A stretch of 64,000 nt of DNA from Polyangiaceae bacterium. Its GTDB lineage: Bacteria > Myxococcota_A > Polyangia > Polyangiales > Polyangiaceae. Positions 16,713 through 25,081 of the stretch are shown one piece after another. The DNA is taken from the NCBI GenBank assembly GCA_013361525.1, contig JABFXY010000039.1:1-64000 (forward strand), written 5' to 3'. Position 1 is the stretch's first letter. Each line of letters opens with the position of its first letter. The notes beneath the pieces are model-generated. The model did not search any database, had not been told where the DNA came from, and worked only from the letters and a program-made list of their open reading frames with translations. Position numbers and translations under genes: made by a program.

Positions 16713-17885
16713 ATGTCGGCGATTCACGACGTTGTCGTCGTAGGCGGTGGGATTTTCGGTGTGACCGCTGCATTGGAGCTGCGACGGCGTGGTGCGAGCG
16801 TCGTGCTCCTCGATCCCGGGCCGCTGCCTCATCCGGACGCCGCGTCGACGGACATCACGAAGCTCGTCCGGCTCGATTATGGTGCGGATGCGTTCTACAC
16901 GGGCCGAATGGAGGAGGCGCTTGCGGGCTGGCGCGACTGGAGCTCCCGCTGGAAGCGGCCGCTGTTCCACGAGACAGGTATCCTGTTTCTCTGCTCGGGC
17001 CCGATGGACGAGGCGTCGTTCGAGCGGTCGAGCTTCGATTCGCTCTCCGCGCGCGGGCATCGCCTCGAGAGGCTCGACGGGCGCGCCATCGGCGATCGCT
17101 TCCCGGCTTGGGCGCGCGGGCGATTCGTGGATGGCTATTACAATCCGCAGGGAGGATTTGCGGAGAGCGGCGCGGTCGTCGCCGCATTGGCCGGGGAGGC
17201 GCGGGCGCTGGGCGTCGCGGTCCGCGAGGGCGCGCGTATCCGCCCACTGGAAGGCGACGGTCGCGTCGAAGGTGTCGTGCTCGACAATGGTGACCGAGTT
17301 TCCGGCGGAGCCGTCGTCATCGCAGCGGGGGCTTTTACCCCGGTGCTCGTGCCGGAGCTCGCCGACCGGATTCGAGCGATCGGCCAGCCGGTCCTACACT
17401 TCAGTCCGCCGGATTTGGGCCCGTTCGAGCCACCGGGATTCGTGCCCTGGACCGCGGACATCGGTCGCACTGGCTGGTACGGCTTCGCTGCGCACGCCGG
17501 TGTGGTGAAGATTGCCAATCACGGCCCGGGAATATTGGTGGACCCGGCTGCGCCCCGGCGGGTGCCCGATGATGCAGAGGCGTTTTTCCGATCCTTCCTT
17601 CGCGATGCGATCCCTTCGCTCGCGGATGCGCCGTGTACGCTCAAGCGCCTTTGCCTCTATTGCGACAGCTTCGACGGGGACTTCATCATCGATAGACACC
17701 CGACGCGCGCGGGGCTCGTCGTCGCGGCCGGGGGCAGTGGTCATGCATTCAAGTTCGCGCCGTCGCTAGGAGGGTGGATCGCCGATGTAACACTCGGTGC
17801 GGGCGGCGCAGGAATATTCCGCTTTCGCTGGCGCACGCTCGGCGACGCCCGTCGTGAGGAAGCGCGGTTCACCGGCGCGAGCTGA
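16713..17885 (+). CDS. FAD-dependent amine/amino-acid oxidase of the sarcosine oxidase type
   Basis: The 390-residue product begins with the dinucleotide-binding motif VVGGGIFGVTAALELRRRG (about residues 8-26) and ends with the block FIIDRHP...SGHAFKFAPSLG seen in monomeric sarcosine oxidases and N-methyltryptophan oxidases. The segment LCLYCDSFDG shortly before it contains a Cys at the place where those enzymes attach FAD covalently, but which Cys would be used is uncertain. Such enzymes oxidise N-methyl or amino groups, giving hydrogen peroxide. The start at 16713 was chosen for the Rossmann motif; the open frame begins further upstream inside the previous gene. Neighbours do not suggest a pathway, so the substrate is unknown. 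Confidence 0.88.
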   Translation: MSAIHDVVVVGGGIFGVTAALELRRRGASVVLLDPGPLPHPDAASTDITKLVRLDYGADAFYTGRMEEALAGWRDWSSRWKRPLFHETGILFLCSGPMDEASFERSSFDSLSARGHRLERLDGRAIGDRFPAWARGRFVDGYYNPQGGFAESGAVVAALAGEARALGVAVREGARIRPLEGDGRVEGVVLDNGDRVSGGAVVIAAGAFTPVLVPELADRIRAIGQPVLHFSPPDLGPFEPPGFVPWTADIGRTGWYGFAAHAGVVKIANHGPGILVDPAAPRRVPDDAEAFFRSFLRDAIPSLADAPCTLKRLCLYCDSFDGDFIIDRHPTRAGLVVAAGGSGHAFKFAPSLGGWIADVTLGAGGAGIFRFRWRTLGDARREEARFTGAS

Positions 17886-17929
17886 GGCCGACGTTTTCTC
17901 CGCGTTGGATCGATTGTAAGAAGTGATCA

Positions 17930-19291
17930 ATGCGGCTTCGATTCCTCCTATTGGGTGCTTCGCTTTCGATGGCGTGCGGCGACAGCGGCACCGGTGGGGG
18001 CGGCGGCGAAGCGCAAGGCGGTGAGGCCGCGACCGGGGGCAGCGGCGGCATCCCGGCGCAGGGCGGCCAGCCCTCCACAGGTGGAAATGCTTCGACCGGC
18101 GGGGAGGGGGGGACGTACGTGCCGGACGCAATCCCCGATATCGACGACGAGCCCCCCGCGCCGTGTCAGGCCGCGATCGACGAGAGTTGGCCGCCGCAGT
18201 TTCTCTATGACATTTGCGGGGACAAGCGAAAGCCCTCCTATGTCGACCGGGAGCTCTCCTGCCCGTCGGTAGACACCAGCGCCACGATCGCGCTGACCGG
18301 TGGCGGGGAGGTGACCTATCTGCCGTCTTCCGCCCCCGTCGAGGTCGACTCGACGGCGCTTGCCGGCATCGTGCCCGACGATGTGCAGATTACGGTGATC
18401 CTGATTCGGCGCGTCGATGGGGTCCCGCACTATCGTTATATATCGAACGGTAACCACGCCGATGCGTATCAACCTTGGTCGACGTCCAAGTTCATCGCAG
18501 CCGCGAATGCTGCCTCGACGCTTCGCTACGAGTCGGCGAGCGAGGTAGGGCTCACGGCTTCGGTCGATGGGTATCCGCTCGGTGATCTCGTGACCAGCCT
18601 CGTGAGCTACGATTACGATCCGTTTTCGTCCAACGCGCTCGGCCGCTACTTCCACAATATCGGCGGGCGCAGCAAGGCCAACGGCCTCATTCACGATCTG
18701 TGGCTCGGAAGGCCTTCGTCGGAGACCTTCGGCGGCAATTACGGTGAGGCTGCGCCGGGCCTCGACTACACCTTCGAGGAGCCGGAAGGTCCGACCATTA
18801 CCATCTCCCCTGACGGCTCGACGGGGCCGTCGAATCACCTATCGAGCTTCACCACCGCCGAGGCGATGAAGCGTCTCGTCCTCCACCGGGAAGAGCCGTC
18901 GCAGAGCCTACCGGACCTCCAATGGCAGGACGCGGAGGTGATGCTCTATGGGGCGGAGGGATCCGACAAGGGGCCGTTCGGCGGGCTCAGCTCGGACCCG
19001 GCCATCTACGTTCAATCGGGTCACGACATCGATTACATCGAAGCGCGAAGCCACGGCCGTTATCGTATTTTCTCGAAGCTCGGCAACGGCACCGACGGCC
19101 AAATGGCGAACGTGGCCTACGCGTGTTTCCCCGTCCTCGATCCGAACGAACAACCCGTCCCCGGCTGGGGACGGGAGTTCGTGATTTCAGCACATCTTGC
19201 GACGGGCGGCGCGACTTGGAAGGAGCGGGACCGCATCCTCGCCAAGCACTACCGCGCCGTCATCGAGCGAATCGTGGACGGTCGGCTCTGA
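17930..19291 (+). CDS. Lipoprotein with a possible beta-lactamase/transpeptidase-like domain
   Basis: The 453-residue product has a short signal ending in a lipobox (LSMAC, Cys16) followed by about 45 residues of Gly, Thr and Ser linker typical of myxobacterial lipoproteins. In the globular part, W-S-T-S-K with Ser184 and Lys187 fits the SxxK motif of serine penicillin-binding proteins and beta-lactamases. A possible SxN-like element (GRSKANG, about residue 246) and a KxG-like SKLGNGTDG (about residue 385) occur in the right order, but none is a strong match. It may be a serine hydrolase or a non-catalytic relative. The gene is convergent with the cyclophilin lipoprotein gene, separated by a strong hairpin. 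Confidence 0.75.
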   Translation: MRLRFLLLGASLSMACGDSGTGGGGGEAQGGEAATGGSGGIPAQGGQPSTGGNASTGGEGGTYVPDAIPDIDDEPPAPCQAAIDESWPPQFLYDICGDKRKPSYVDRELSCPSVDTSATIALTGGGEVTYLPSSAPVEVDSTALAGIVPDDVQITVILIRRVDGVPHYRYISNGNHADAYQPWSTSKFIAAANAASTLRYESASEVGLTASVDGYPLGDLVTSLVSYDYDPFSSNALGRYFHNIGGRSKANGLIHDLWLGRPSSETFGGNYGEAAPGLDYTFEEPEGPTITISPDGSTGPSNHLSSFTTAEAMKRLVLHREEPSQSLPDLQWQDAEVMLYGAEGSDKGPFGGLSSDPAIYVQSGHDIDYIEARSHGRYRIFSKLGNGTDGQMANVAYACFPVLDPNEQPVPGWGREFVISAHLATGGATWKERDRILAKHYRAVIERIVDGRL

Positions 19292-19294
19292 CGC

Positions 19295-19324
19295 CGCTGC
19301 GCGCTCGAGTCAGGGCGCGCAGCG
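19295..19324. terminator. Bidirectional terminator-like hairpin between convergent genes
   Basis: CGCTGCGCGC (19295-19304) and GCGCGCAGCG (19315-19324) form a perfect 10-base-pair stem with a 10-base loop. It lies just after the stop of the plus-strand lipoprotein and overlaps the last codons of the minus-strand cyclophilin (stop at 19310-19312). No T-run is present on either side. Confidence 0.5.
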
Positions 19325-20134
19325 CGTGATGGTGACCTTCGACATGTGGATGTCTTCTACCGGCTTGTCGTTGGCGTTCGTCTCGACCTCGGTGATCGCC
19401 TGGACCACGCTGATGGGATCGCACAATCCGAAGATGGTGTAACCGCCGTCGAGGAAATCGGCCGGCACCTCTGCGACGATGAAGAACTGGCTGCCGTTGG
19501 ACACGGGAGCACCAGTATTGGCGTAGGAGAGCGTGCCGGGGACATGGCTCTTGTCGCCGATCTCGTTGGCGAACTCGTAGCCGGGGCCGCCGAAACCGTT
19601 TCCGAGCGGGTCGCCGCCTTGAGCCATGAAGTCGTCGATGACGCGGTGAAAGATGATGCCGTCGTAGTAGCGCCGGCCCTTCACCCACTCGTTCGTTGCC
19701 GTGTCTTTGAACGGGCGGCGTCCGCGCGCGAGGCCGACGAAGTTCGCGACACCGATCGGCGCGACGTCGGGGAAGAGCTCGCACGTCACGGTGCCGAGCT
19801 CCGTTTCGATGATTGCGCGGAGCGGGCCGGGGCCGTCGGGCAGGCCGTCGAGCGCCTCGTCCAATGTGAAGTCGCCCGCCTCCGGATCGGCGCCGGTGCC
19901 GAGGCTCTCTTCGGCGATGTCGGTGTCTTCGCCGCAGGAGGTGACGGGCGCGCCGCCGTCGCCATTTCCGCCGGTGGCGGCCTCGCCTCCGGCCGCCTGG
20001 CCACCATCGGCCTGTCCGCCTTGGCTCGGGCCGCCAGCGTCACCACCGCCGGACCCGCCGCCGCCCGACGACCCGCTGTCGCCGCAACCGAACGATACCA
20101 AGACGATTGAAGCCAAGAGCGCGCGCTTGATCAT
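19310..20134 (-). CDS. Cyclophilin-type peptidyl-prolyl isomerase lipoprotein
   Basis: The 274-residue product begins with a lipoprotein signal (VLVSFGC, Cys17), then about 50 residues of Gly-rich linker, then a complete cyclophilin domain (about residues 105-274). The signature FHRVIDDFMAQGGD, followed later by a GSQFFI segment, marks the active site that catalyses cis-trans isomerisation of prolyl bonds. The signal indicates that it acts outside the cytoplasm, probably on folding of exported or outer-membrane proteins. The linker resembles that of the neighbouring lipoprotein at 17930, consistent with display of both from a membrane. The gene is convergent with that gene and shares its terminator hairpin. 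Confidence 0.93.
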   Translation of the reverse strand: MIKRALLASIVLVSFGCGDSGSSGGGGSGGGDAGGPSQGGQADGGQAAGGEAATGGNGDGGAPVTSCGEDTDIAEESLGTGADPEAGDFTLDEALDGLPDGPGPLRAIIETELGTVTCELFPDVAPIGVANFVGLARGRRPFKDTATNEWVKGRRYYDGIIFHRVIDDFMAQGGDPLGNGFGGPGYEFANEIGDKSHVPGTLSYANTGAPVSNGSQFFIVAEVPADFLDGGYTIFGLCDPISVVQAITEVETNANDKPVEDIHMSKVTITRCAP

Positions 20135-20200
20135 AAGGCGCGTTTACCACGGGCGCGGCGGGGCGCCTTGCGCGATCTCGTGCGGCGCCGCGGCGCGCCC

Positions 20201-20839
20201 TCAGCGAATCGGGACCCAAACCTCGTTGTGATGGACGAGCGACGTCGCCCCGGGCGGACCATACGCTGCGAATGCCGGGACACCTCCGATGCTGAGGCGC
20301 AGATCCGCGAGCGTCGTGAGGAGGTCGTCGCGCCGCGCGCGGTCGTCTCGAAAGGAACCCCGGAGACCGACGACCGCGACGAGCTGCTCCCCGAACTCAC
20401 GCAATCGGACACGCGCGTCGAGCGGCGTCGGCAGCGCCGTCACCTCTCGGCCGTCGGGAACGATGATCGTGAATCGATGGCCGCCGAGGCGCGACGGAGC
20501 ACCGAGCACCGGCACCGCCATCGGTAAGCGCTCCGGGCCCGAGCTCGAGGTCGTGTTGTTTCCGAGAAAGTAGGCGGCGAGGCGCCGGAAGCCTTGGTCG
20601 TGCGCGCGCACCAGATCGGAAATCGCAACATGGGTCTCCACGCGCGCGGCCATGGCGTATCTGCGGATCTCCACACCCTTCAAGACCGTTTCGACGGTGT
20701 AGCGCGGCTCTTCGGCGAACCAACACGACACGCTGTCCCAAAGCCGCGCGGTCCAACTGAAGGTAATGAGGGCAGAAATACCTGCGCCCTTTGGAGATGC
20801 CGCGCGTTTCGTCGCGCGCCGTACTTCTGGAAAGCCCAT
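20201..20839 (-). CDS. SOUL-family haem-binding-like protein
   Basis: The 212-residue product contains a complete SOUL domain: the opening EEPRYTVE...GVEIRRY pattern (about residues 42-62), a later 'PMAVPV' segment and the final ARYNPP-like YGPPG stretch with an asparagine-containing ending (VHHNEVWVPI). SOUL proteins bind haem or other porphyrins in animals and occur widely in bacteria, where their role is unclear. An amphipathic N-terminal extension of about 35 residues precedes the domain; it is not a convincing signal peptide, so the start may be further inside. The next gene on the strand starts 61 bases past the putative neighbour boundary and shows no related function. Confidence 0.82.
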   Translation of the reverse strand: MGFPEVRRATKRAASPKGAGISALITFSWTARLWDSVSCWFAEEPRYTVETVLKGVEIRRYAMAARVETHVAISDLVRAHDQGFRRLAAYFLGNNTTSSSGPERLPMAVPVLGAPSRLGGHRFTIIVPDGREVTALPTPLDARVRLREFGEQLVAVVGLRGSFRDDRARRDDLLTTLADLRLSIGGVPAFAAYGPPGATSLVHHNEVWVPIR

Positions 20840-20878
20840 GCCGTCCTGGGCATCAGCATTCGGCGTGCCGTCACTCGC

Positions 20879-21598
20879 CTATCGGCGCTCCACCGAGTCT
20901 TTCGCGGCGCCAACGCGCGCGCGCACCCGCGCGAGCCTGCTGTCGACGACCATTCGATCGACGATTGGAACCTCCTCCTCCTCGACGAACATCAGCTCGA
21001 GCACCAAGCCGTCGAAGGTCGGCCCGACCGAGGCCGACTCGCTGCCACAGAACACCATCGCGCGCGGGCCCGCTTGCTCGACCACGATCGCCATGTTGCC
21101 CTCGAACGATGTCGTTCCGCGCGCCGTGGTGTCTCGCACGACGAATCGGAGCCTGCCGTCCGACGAATCGAAGTAGATCCATCGTGTCGTCGCGCCGGGA
21201 TCGATCGGCAGCGGCGCAGCCTCGGACGTGAACGAGCGCACGCCGTCGCGTCTCGGCATCGAAAACGCGCGCCACATGCGACCGTCGATGGTGAAGCCGC
21301 CCCCCGGAAGCTCCAAGCCGAGCTCGAGATCGAGCGAGCTCCGCGGCGCGATGCTGCGCGCGCGCAACCAACCGCGAGCACCGCGGGCCTCGTAAAACCG
21401 CTGAATGAGGTTTCCACGGAGTGAAAAGCGATGGCCGCGATCCCAGGCCTCTCGCAGCCCGGCCATGTCTAACGCCTGCTCGATCGTGGCTCCGTGACGG
21501 ACCCAAGGATCGAGAGAGGCGACACCAGGCTGGGCAAGACTGGCCATTGTCAAAGAATACGCGCGTTCGCTCGGATCGCATCCGTGGCATTGCGACAC
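20879..21598 (-). CDS. Unknown protein, about 240 residues
   Basis: The product is a soluble protein with balanced composition and alternating hydrophobic strands (for example FTIDGRMWRAFSMP and RLRFVVRDTTARG), suggesting a beta-rich fold. I found no known motif. An in-frame ATG at 21547 would remove 17 residues that contain two Cys and may be the true start. Another frame overlaps almost the whole gene on the same strand but its composition (Arg and Gly runs) is that of a shadow. It sits between the SOUL gene and the signalling island, all on the minus strand. Confidence 0.65.
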   Translation of the reverse strand: MSQCHGCDPSERAYSLTMASLAQPGVASLDPWVRHGATIEQALDMAGLREAWDRGHRFSLRGNLIQRFYEARGARGWLRARSIAPRSSLDLELGLELPGGGFTIDGRMWRAFSMPRRDGVRSFTSEAAPLPIDPGATTRWIYFDSSDGRLRFVVRDTTARGTTSFEGNMAIVVEQAGPRAMVFCGSESASVGPTFDGLVLELMFVEEEEVPIVDRMVVDSRLARVRARVGAAKDSVERR

Positions 21599-21683
21599 GA
21601 AGCGACGGAGCGATTGTCGGCAAACGCACGCAGCCGTTGTCCAATCGATGCGACACCGCTGTGTCGCTCGTTGGACACGCGCA

Positions 21684-22898
21684 TTACCTGCGCTTCGGGA
21701 GCGTCACGGTGAACGTCGTGCCCTGACCGGGGCCGATGCTCTTCGCCCGTACATTGCCGCCGTGCAGCTCCACGAGGTGCTTCACGATCGCGAGCCCAAG
21801 ACCGTGTCGCGACCCGGGCGGCGACGGAGGAAGCGCTCGCCAGAACCATTCGAATATGGTCGGTAAGTCGGCTGCCGTTATCCCCGCTCCGGCGTCGCGC
21901 ACCTCGAGCTCGACGTCACGGTCTCGCGGAGCGAGCCGCGTCACGACCGGCGCGCCCCGGTTGCTGAACCTGATCGCATTCGCTACGAGATTCCAGACAA
22001 CTTGCTCCAGGCGAGGAGCGTCACCATTTGCCGTCGCGGCGCGGTCGAGCTGTTCGACGAGCTCGACGCCGCCGCTCGACGCGACAGACTGAAGCCGGTC
22101 GATGGCGTGCTCTGCAATGGGCGCGAGATCGACCGCTTCCATCGTGAGCTCGCCGAGCTCACCTCGAACGATCCGGGAGACCTCGATCAAATCGTCGATC
22201 CGTTGCTGGTATGCCCGGAGCCGATCTTCGATGGCCTGAATCTCCGCCAGGGCGTGTACGGGGTCGCCGACATCGATGCCCCGGAATTGATGTTTGTAGC
22301 TCTCCAGCGCGTCGAGTGGGCCGCGCAGCTCCCACGAGACGAGCGCCAGCCGTTCATATTGGCGCCGCGCTTCGACCCCGCTCGAACCCGTCACGGCGAC
22401 ACCCAGGAGGCGCTGGCGTCGGACGTCGATGAGCAATCGCTCTTCGACGATCCGCTCCGTGCGAAGTGACAAATCGACGAGGAGACGAACCTTCGCGCGG
22501 AGTGACGATGGGTCGAATGGCTTCGTGACATAGTCGACCGCGCCGTAGTCGTACCCTTTTTGCACCTGCTTCGACTCGGAGGCGACGGCCGTCACGAAGA
22601 CGACGGGAATCTCCTTCGACCTGTCTCGTTGTCGAATGAGAGAAACCGTTTCGTAGCCGTCGAGCTCCGGCATCATCACGTCCATCAGGATGAGCGCGAA
22701 GTCCTGCTGCAGAAGCGATTGCAGCGCTTCCTTTCCGGATTTCGCGGCGACAATCGGGAGTCCGAGCGGTTCGAGGACCGCTCTCAGTGCGAAGAGATTC
22801 GCCGGATTGTCGTCGACGATGAGGATGCCACCGCGATGCGCGGCACGCCCCGGCGGGGCCCGCTCGGATGGATGCTGCGCGGGCTGAGGAGTCGACAC
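21684..22898 (-). CDS. Receiver domain fused to a histidine-kinase-like module that lacks its histidine
   Basis: Residues 24-140 are a normal receiver domain (acidic pair Asp29-Asp30, phospho-acceptor Asp73, Lys127). Residues 180-280 follow the dimerisation helix pattern of histidine kinases, but where relatives have the phosphorylated His in 'SHELR' this protein has Trp189 in SWELRGPL. The ATP-binding part (about 290-404) is otherwise intact: N-box WNLVANAIRFSNRG, G1 DAGAGI and G2 GLGLAIVKHLVELHGG. It should bind ATP but cannot autophosphorylate in the usual way, so it may control a partner kinase or act as a phosphate-sensing switch. A GTG codon is the probable start. It is followed by two more signalling genes upstream on the same strand, the nearest being the PAS kinase-like gene at 23081. 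Confidence 0.88.
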   Translation of the reverse strand: MSTPQPAQHPSERAPPGRAAHRGGILIVDDNPANLFALRAVLEPLGLPIVAAKSGKEALQSLLQQDFALILMDVMMPELDGYETVSLIRQRDRSKEIPVVFVTAVASESKQVQKGYDYGAVDYVTKPFDPSSLRAKVRLLVDLSLRTERIVEERLLIDVRRQRLLGVAVTGSSGVEARRQYERLALVSWELRGPLDALESYKHQFRGIDVGDPVHALAEIQAIEDRLRAYQQRIDDLIEVSRIVRGELGELTMEAVDLAPIAEHAIDRLQSVASSGGVELVEQLDRAATANGDAPRLEQVVWNLVANAIRFSNRGAPVVTRLAPRDRDVELEVRDAGAGITAADLPTIFEWFWRALPPSPPGSRHGLGLAIVKHLVELHGGNVRAKSIGPGQGTTFTVTLPKRR

Positions 22899-23080
22899 GA
22901 GTCGCGACCTTCGGTGAGCTGTCCCTTAGGGGTCGTGTGCGGGCAAGCCCGATGCCCGGCTGCAACAACGACGTCCCGTCCCTGTTACGGGCTATTTCGA
23001 TGGTTCGGTCGTTTGCTCTACATTGGCGCGAGGCGAAGCGTCCACGCCGTGCCGCCACAGCTGTGGCACCAAGGAGCGAG

Positions 23081-24187
23081 CTAGTCCTCGTTGTCGTTGC
23101 GAGGCAGCTCGATGAGAAACGAGCGCTGCTTTCCCGCTCCGAATTCCAACGCGAAGAACCTGCCGCCGTGCAGCTCGACCACGCTGTTCGCGACGAGGAG
23201 GGTCACGTCGGTCATCGTTTGCTGCTTCTGCTCGCGTACCCAATTTCGCGTATCCGACGGGTCGGACCTCGGCGCAATCGTCTCTATCGACATCAACGCG
23301 CGGGTGTTCGACGCGTGCACCGAGATCGCGACGGTGGCGCCCGCGCCGGCGACGCCGACCGCGTCCGCGAGGAGGCTCGTCAACACATGATGGATGCGCG
23401 CCTCATCTGCCTCGATCGGCGCGATGCCCGCGGACTTGAGCCGGAGTGTCACGCGACGATGGGCGGCATAGGGCCGAATCGCGTCGAATGCGCGGAAAGC
23501 GAGCTCTCCCAGATCGATCGAGCGACGTTCGATGTGGATTCTTCGAGCGCGTTCCACGAGCACCTCGACGATGGCGCTCTGGGCGACCAGGTCCTGCTCG
23601 AGACGATCGAACAGCCGCATCTGTTGCTCGTGCGTCGGGGAACCGGCGCGGAAGGTATCCATCGTCGCCAGGGTCGCCCGCGATCGCGCCGAAAGCTCCG
23701 TGGCCAACGCCTCCGCCGCTCGCGGCGACGTGGGCCGCGTCATCGACATACCGCTCCGGGGGTCGACCGTGTAGATCCCGGAGATCGACAGCGGCTTCGC
23801 CGTCCACGACAAAAGGCCTGAATCGGGCAGCGCGACCCCGCCGAGTCGCACAGGCGTCGCCAACCCCGATCGGTGCAAGAGTCGAAAGACCGACTCGCCG
23901 TGCCCGACTGCCCGCAATCGCGCAATGAATGCGCGAAACGCCGCCCGCTCCTCCGCGGGGATGAACGACGCGAGCGGTCGTGCAAGGAGGGAGGTGCCGT
24001 CGATTCCGAAGAGCGCTTCGGCCGCCTCGTTTGCTTCTCCCAACACTCCGAGCGGATCGGTGAGCAGCTCCGCGATCTCACGGATAGCGTCGGCTGGGGC
24101 TCGCGAAGGGCGATGTTCCTCGTCGACCGATGCTCGAGGCTCCTCGCTCCGCAGATCGTCGTCGTCGGGACGCAAGTCCTTCCGCAT
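23081..24187 (-). CDS. PAS-domain histidine-kinase-like protein with degenerate catalytic motifs
   Basis: The 368-residue product has a PAS-like sensor region (about residues 33-140) and a C-terminal part with the outline of a histidine kinase ATPase domain (about 240-365). The expected H-box histidine is absent between them. In the ATPase part the N-box asparagine is replaced by Asp (LLADAV), and no G1 DxGxG can be found; only the final helix LLVANSVVELHGG recalls the family. AGAGAGGG precedes the start codon at a good distance, so 24187 is well supported. It is probably a sensor that has lost catalysis. The neighbouring genes encode a kinase-like protein without its histidine and two single receivers, so signalling in this island may use other kinases. 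Confidence 0.78.
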   Translation of the reverse strand: MRKDLRPDDDDLRSEEPRASVDEEHRPSRAPADAIREIAELLTDPLGVLGEANEAAEALFGIDGTSLLARPLASFIPAEERAAFRAFIARLRAVGHGESVFRLLHRSGLATPVRLGGVALPDSGLLSWTAKPLSISGIYTVDPRSGMSMTRPTSPRAAEALATELSARSRATLATMDTFRAGSPTHEQQMRLFDRLEQDLVAQSAIVEVLVERARRIHIERRSIDLGELAFRAFDAIRPYAAHRRVTLRLKSAGIAPIEADEARIHHVLTSLLADAVGVAGAGATVAISVHASNTRALMSIETIAPRSDPSDTRNWVREQKQQTMTDVTLLVANSVVELHGGRFFALEFGAGKQRSFLIELPRNDNED

Positions 24188-24373
24188 GTGTCCCTCTCTT
24201 GCGTCGTGGATGAGCGGCGGCCGTCGAGCTGACTACCGGCTAGCCTCGTCATGCCACAACGCGAAAGTTATGTCCTTATTACTCTGCCGAGGACGCCGAG
24301 GCCGCAACGCCGGGACGAGGCGAACGGTTTGGTCAGCTTCGTTTGGTCGTCGGGCCAATATGCGGGCCGCGCT

Positions 24374-24393
24374 GACGATATGACAATATCGTC
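24374..24393. promoter_or_regulatory. AT-richer inverted repeat in the signalling island
   Basis: GACGATAT and ATATCGTC form a perfect 8-base-pair dyad with a 4-base spacer. It lies 22 bases after the stop codon of the minus-strand gene at 24416-24700, and about 185 bases upstream of the start of the PAS gene. It stands out by its low GC content. It could be an operator for the PAS gene or a transcript end. No T-run follows. Confidence 0.35.
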
Positions 24394-24415
24394 GGATTAG
24401 GCGCGCGATGCACGG

Positions 24416-24700
24416 TCATGCGACGCCGAGCGTGCGCGCGAGCCGCCGTTCCTGCTCCCGGAGGAGCGCCACCTCGCGTAAGGCGTTGCTCCTCAGCCTG
24501 AGAGACTCGACCTCGCGTAGCGCCGCGCGCAGAAGCAGCAGCTCCACCCGCGCCTCGTCGTTGTGCGACTGGTCGACCAGCTCGCGACATCGCAGCGAGG
24601 CGAGCGTCGCGTGAACGAGCTTGGTCGCGACGAGCGATGCATTCCTGGCGGTGCCTCCCGGCAGGCTCGATCGCGTCGACGGATGATCTCGGGAACCCAC
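24416..24700 (-). CDS. Small helical protein, paralogue of the one at 25712-26020
   Basis: The 94-residue product has a short flexible start and then two or three amphipathic helices full of Arg, Glu and Leu (for example VELLLLRAALREVESLR). Its core, from N-A-S-L-V-A-T-K-L-V-H-A-T onward, aligns without gaps to the core N-G-L-I-A-T-M-L-L-H-A-T of the product of 25712-26020, including an LLLL run in the same place. The start is a GTG codon and is uncertain. Shared conserved residues (Ala-Thr, Leu-His-Ala-Thr) support it as a real gene. Function unknown; the pattern suits a small coiled-coil adaptor. It lies between signalling genes on the same strand. Confidence 0.65.
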   Translation of the reverse strand: MGSRDHPSTRSSLPGGTARNASLVATKLVHATLASLRCRELVDQSHNDEARVELLLLRAALREVESLRLRSNALREVALLREQERRLARTLGVA

Positions 24701-25081
24701 TTCCGGTCCGATGTAGCAGGAGCTGCGCCAAACCGGCCGAGCGGTCGAGCGAGGCGATTCGCCGCAAAAAGGTGTCCCGATCCGCCTCGGCGCGAGATCA
24801 GAGGCGAGGCGTGCTGTCGCATGTGTGCGTCACCTCCCCCCGGCAGCGGGCGTCCTCGTGAACGCGTGCGTCGGCACGATGGTCGGAAACGAACCTCCAC
24901 GAAATTGGCATTCTCACAATCGTCTACGGGCGTGATTGGGACTTTCGGTCGCCATGTTGATTATCGGTTCCCGGCGAGCGAACGACGAGATCGCATAACG
25001 CGATGAGTCCCTGAAGCTTCACTCCGCGCGTTTCCCGTTCATGAAGAGCGGATTCGAACCGTCAGAGGGGAATGAAGTGCC
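24701..25081. other. Non-coding stretch between divergent genes
   Basis: 381 bases between the small helical protein gene (minus) and the DsbA-like gene (plus). No frame here reads like protein, and I see no tRNA, repeat or clear operator. AGAGGGGA near 25063-25070 may be the ribosome site of the plus-strand gene. It probably holds promoters for both directions. Confidence 0.5.

Noticed and set aside
25050-25060. GGATTCGAACC, which on the minus strand reads like the T-arm of a tRNA
   Set aside because: Stem pairing is incomplete and no matching acceptor, D or anticodon arm is present in the neighbouring 90 bases.
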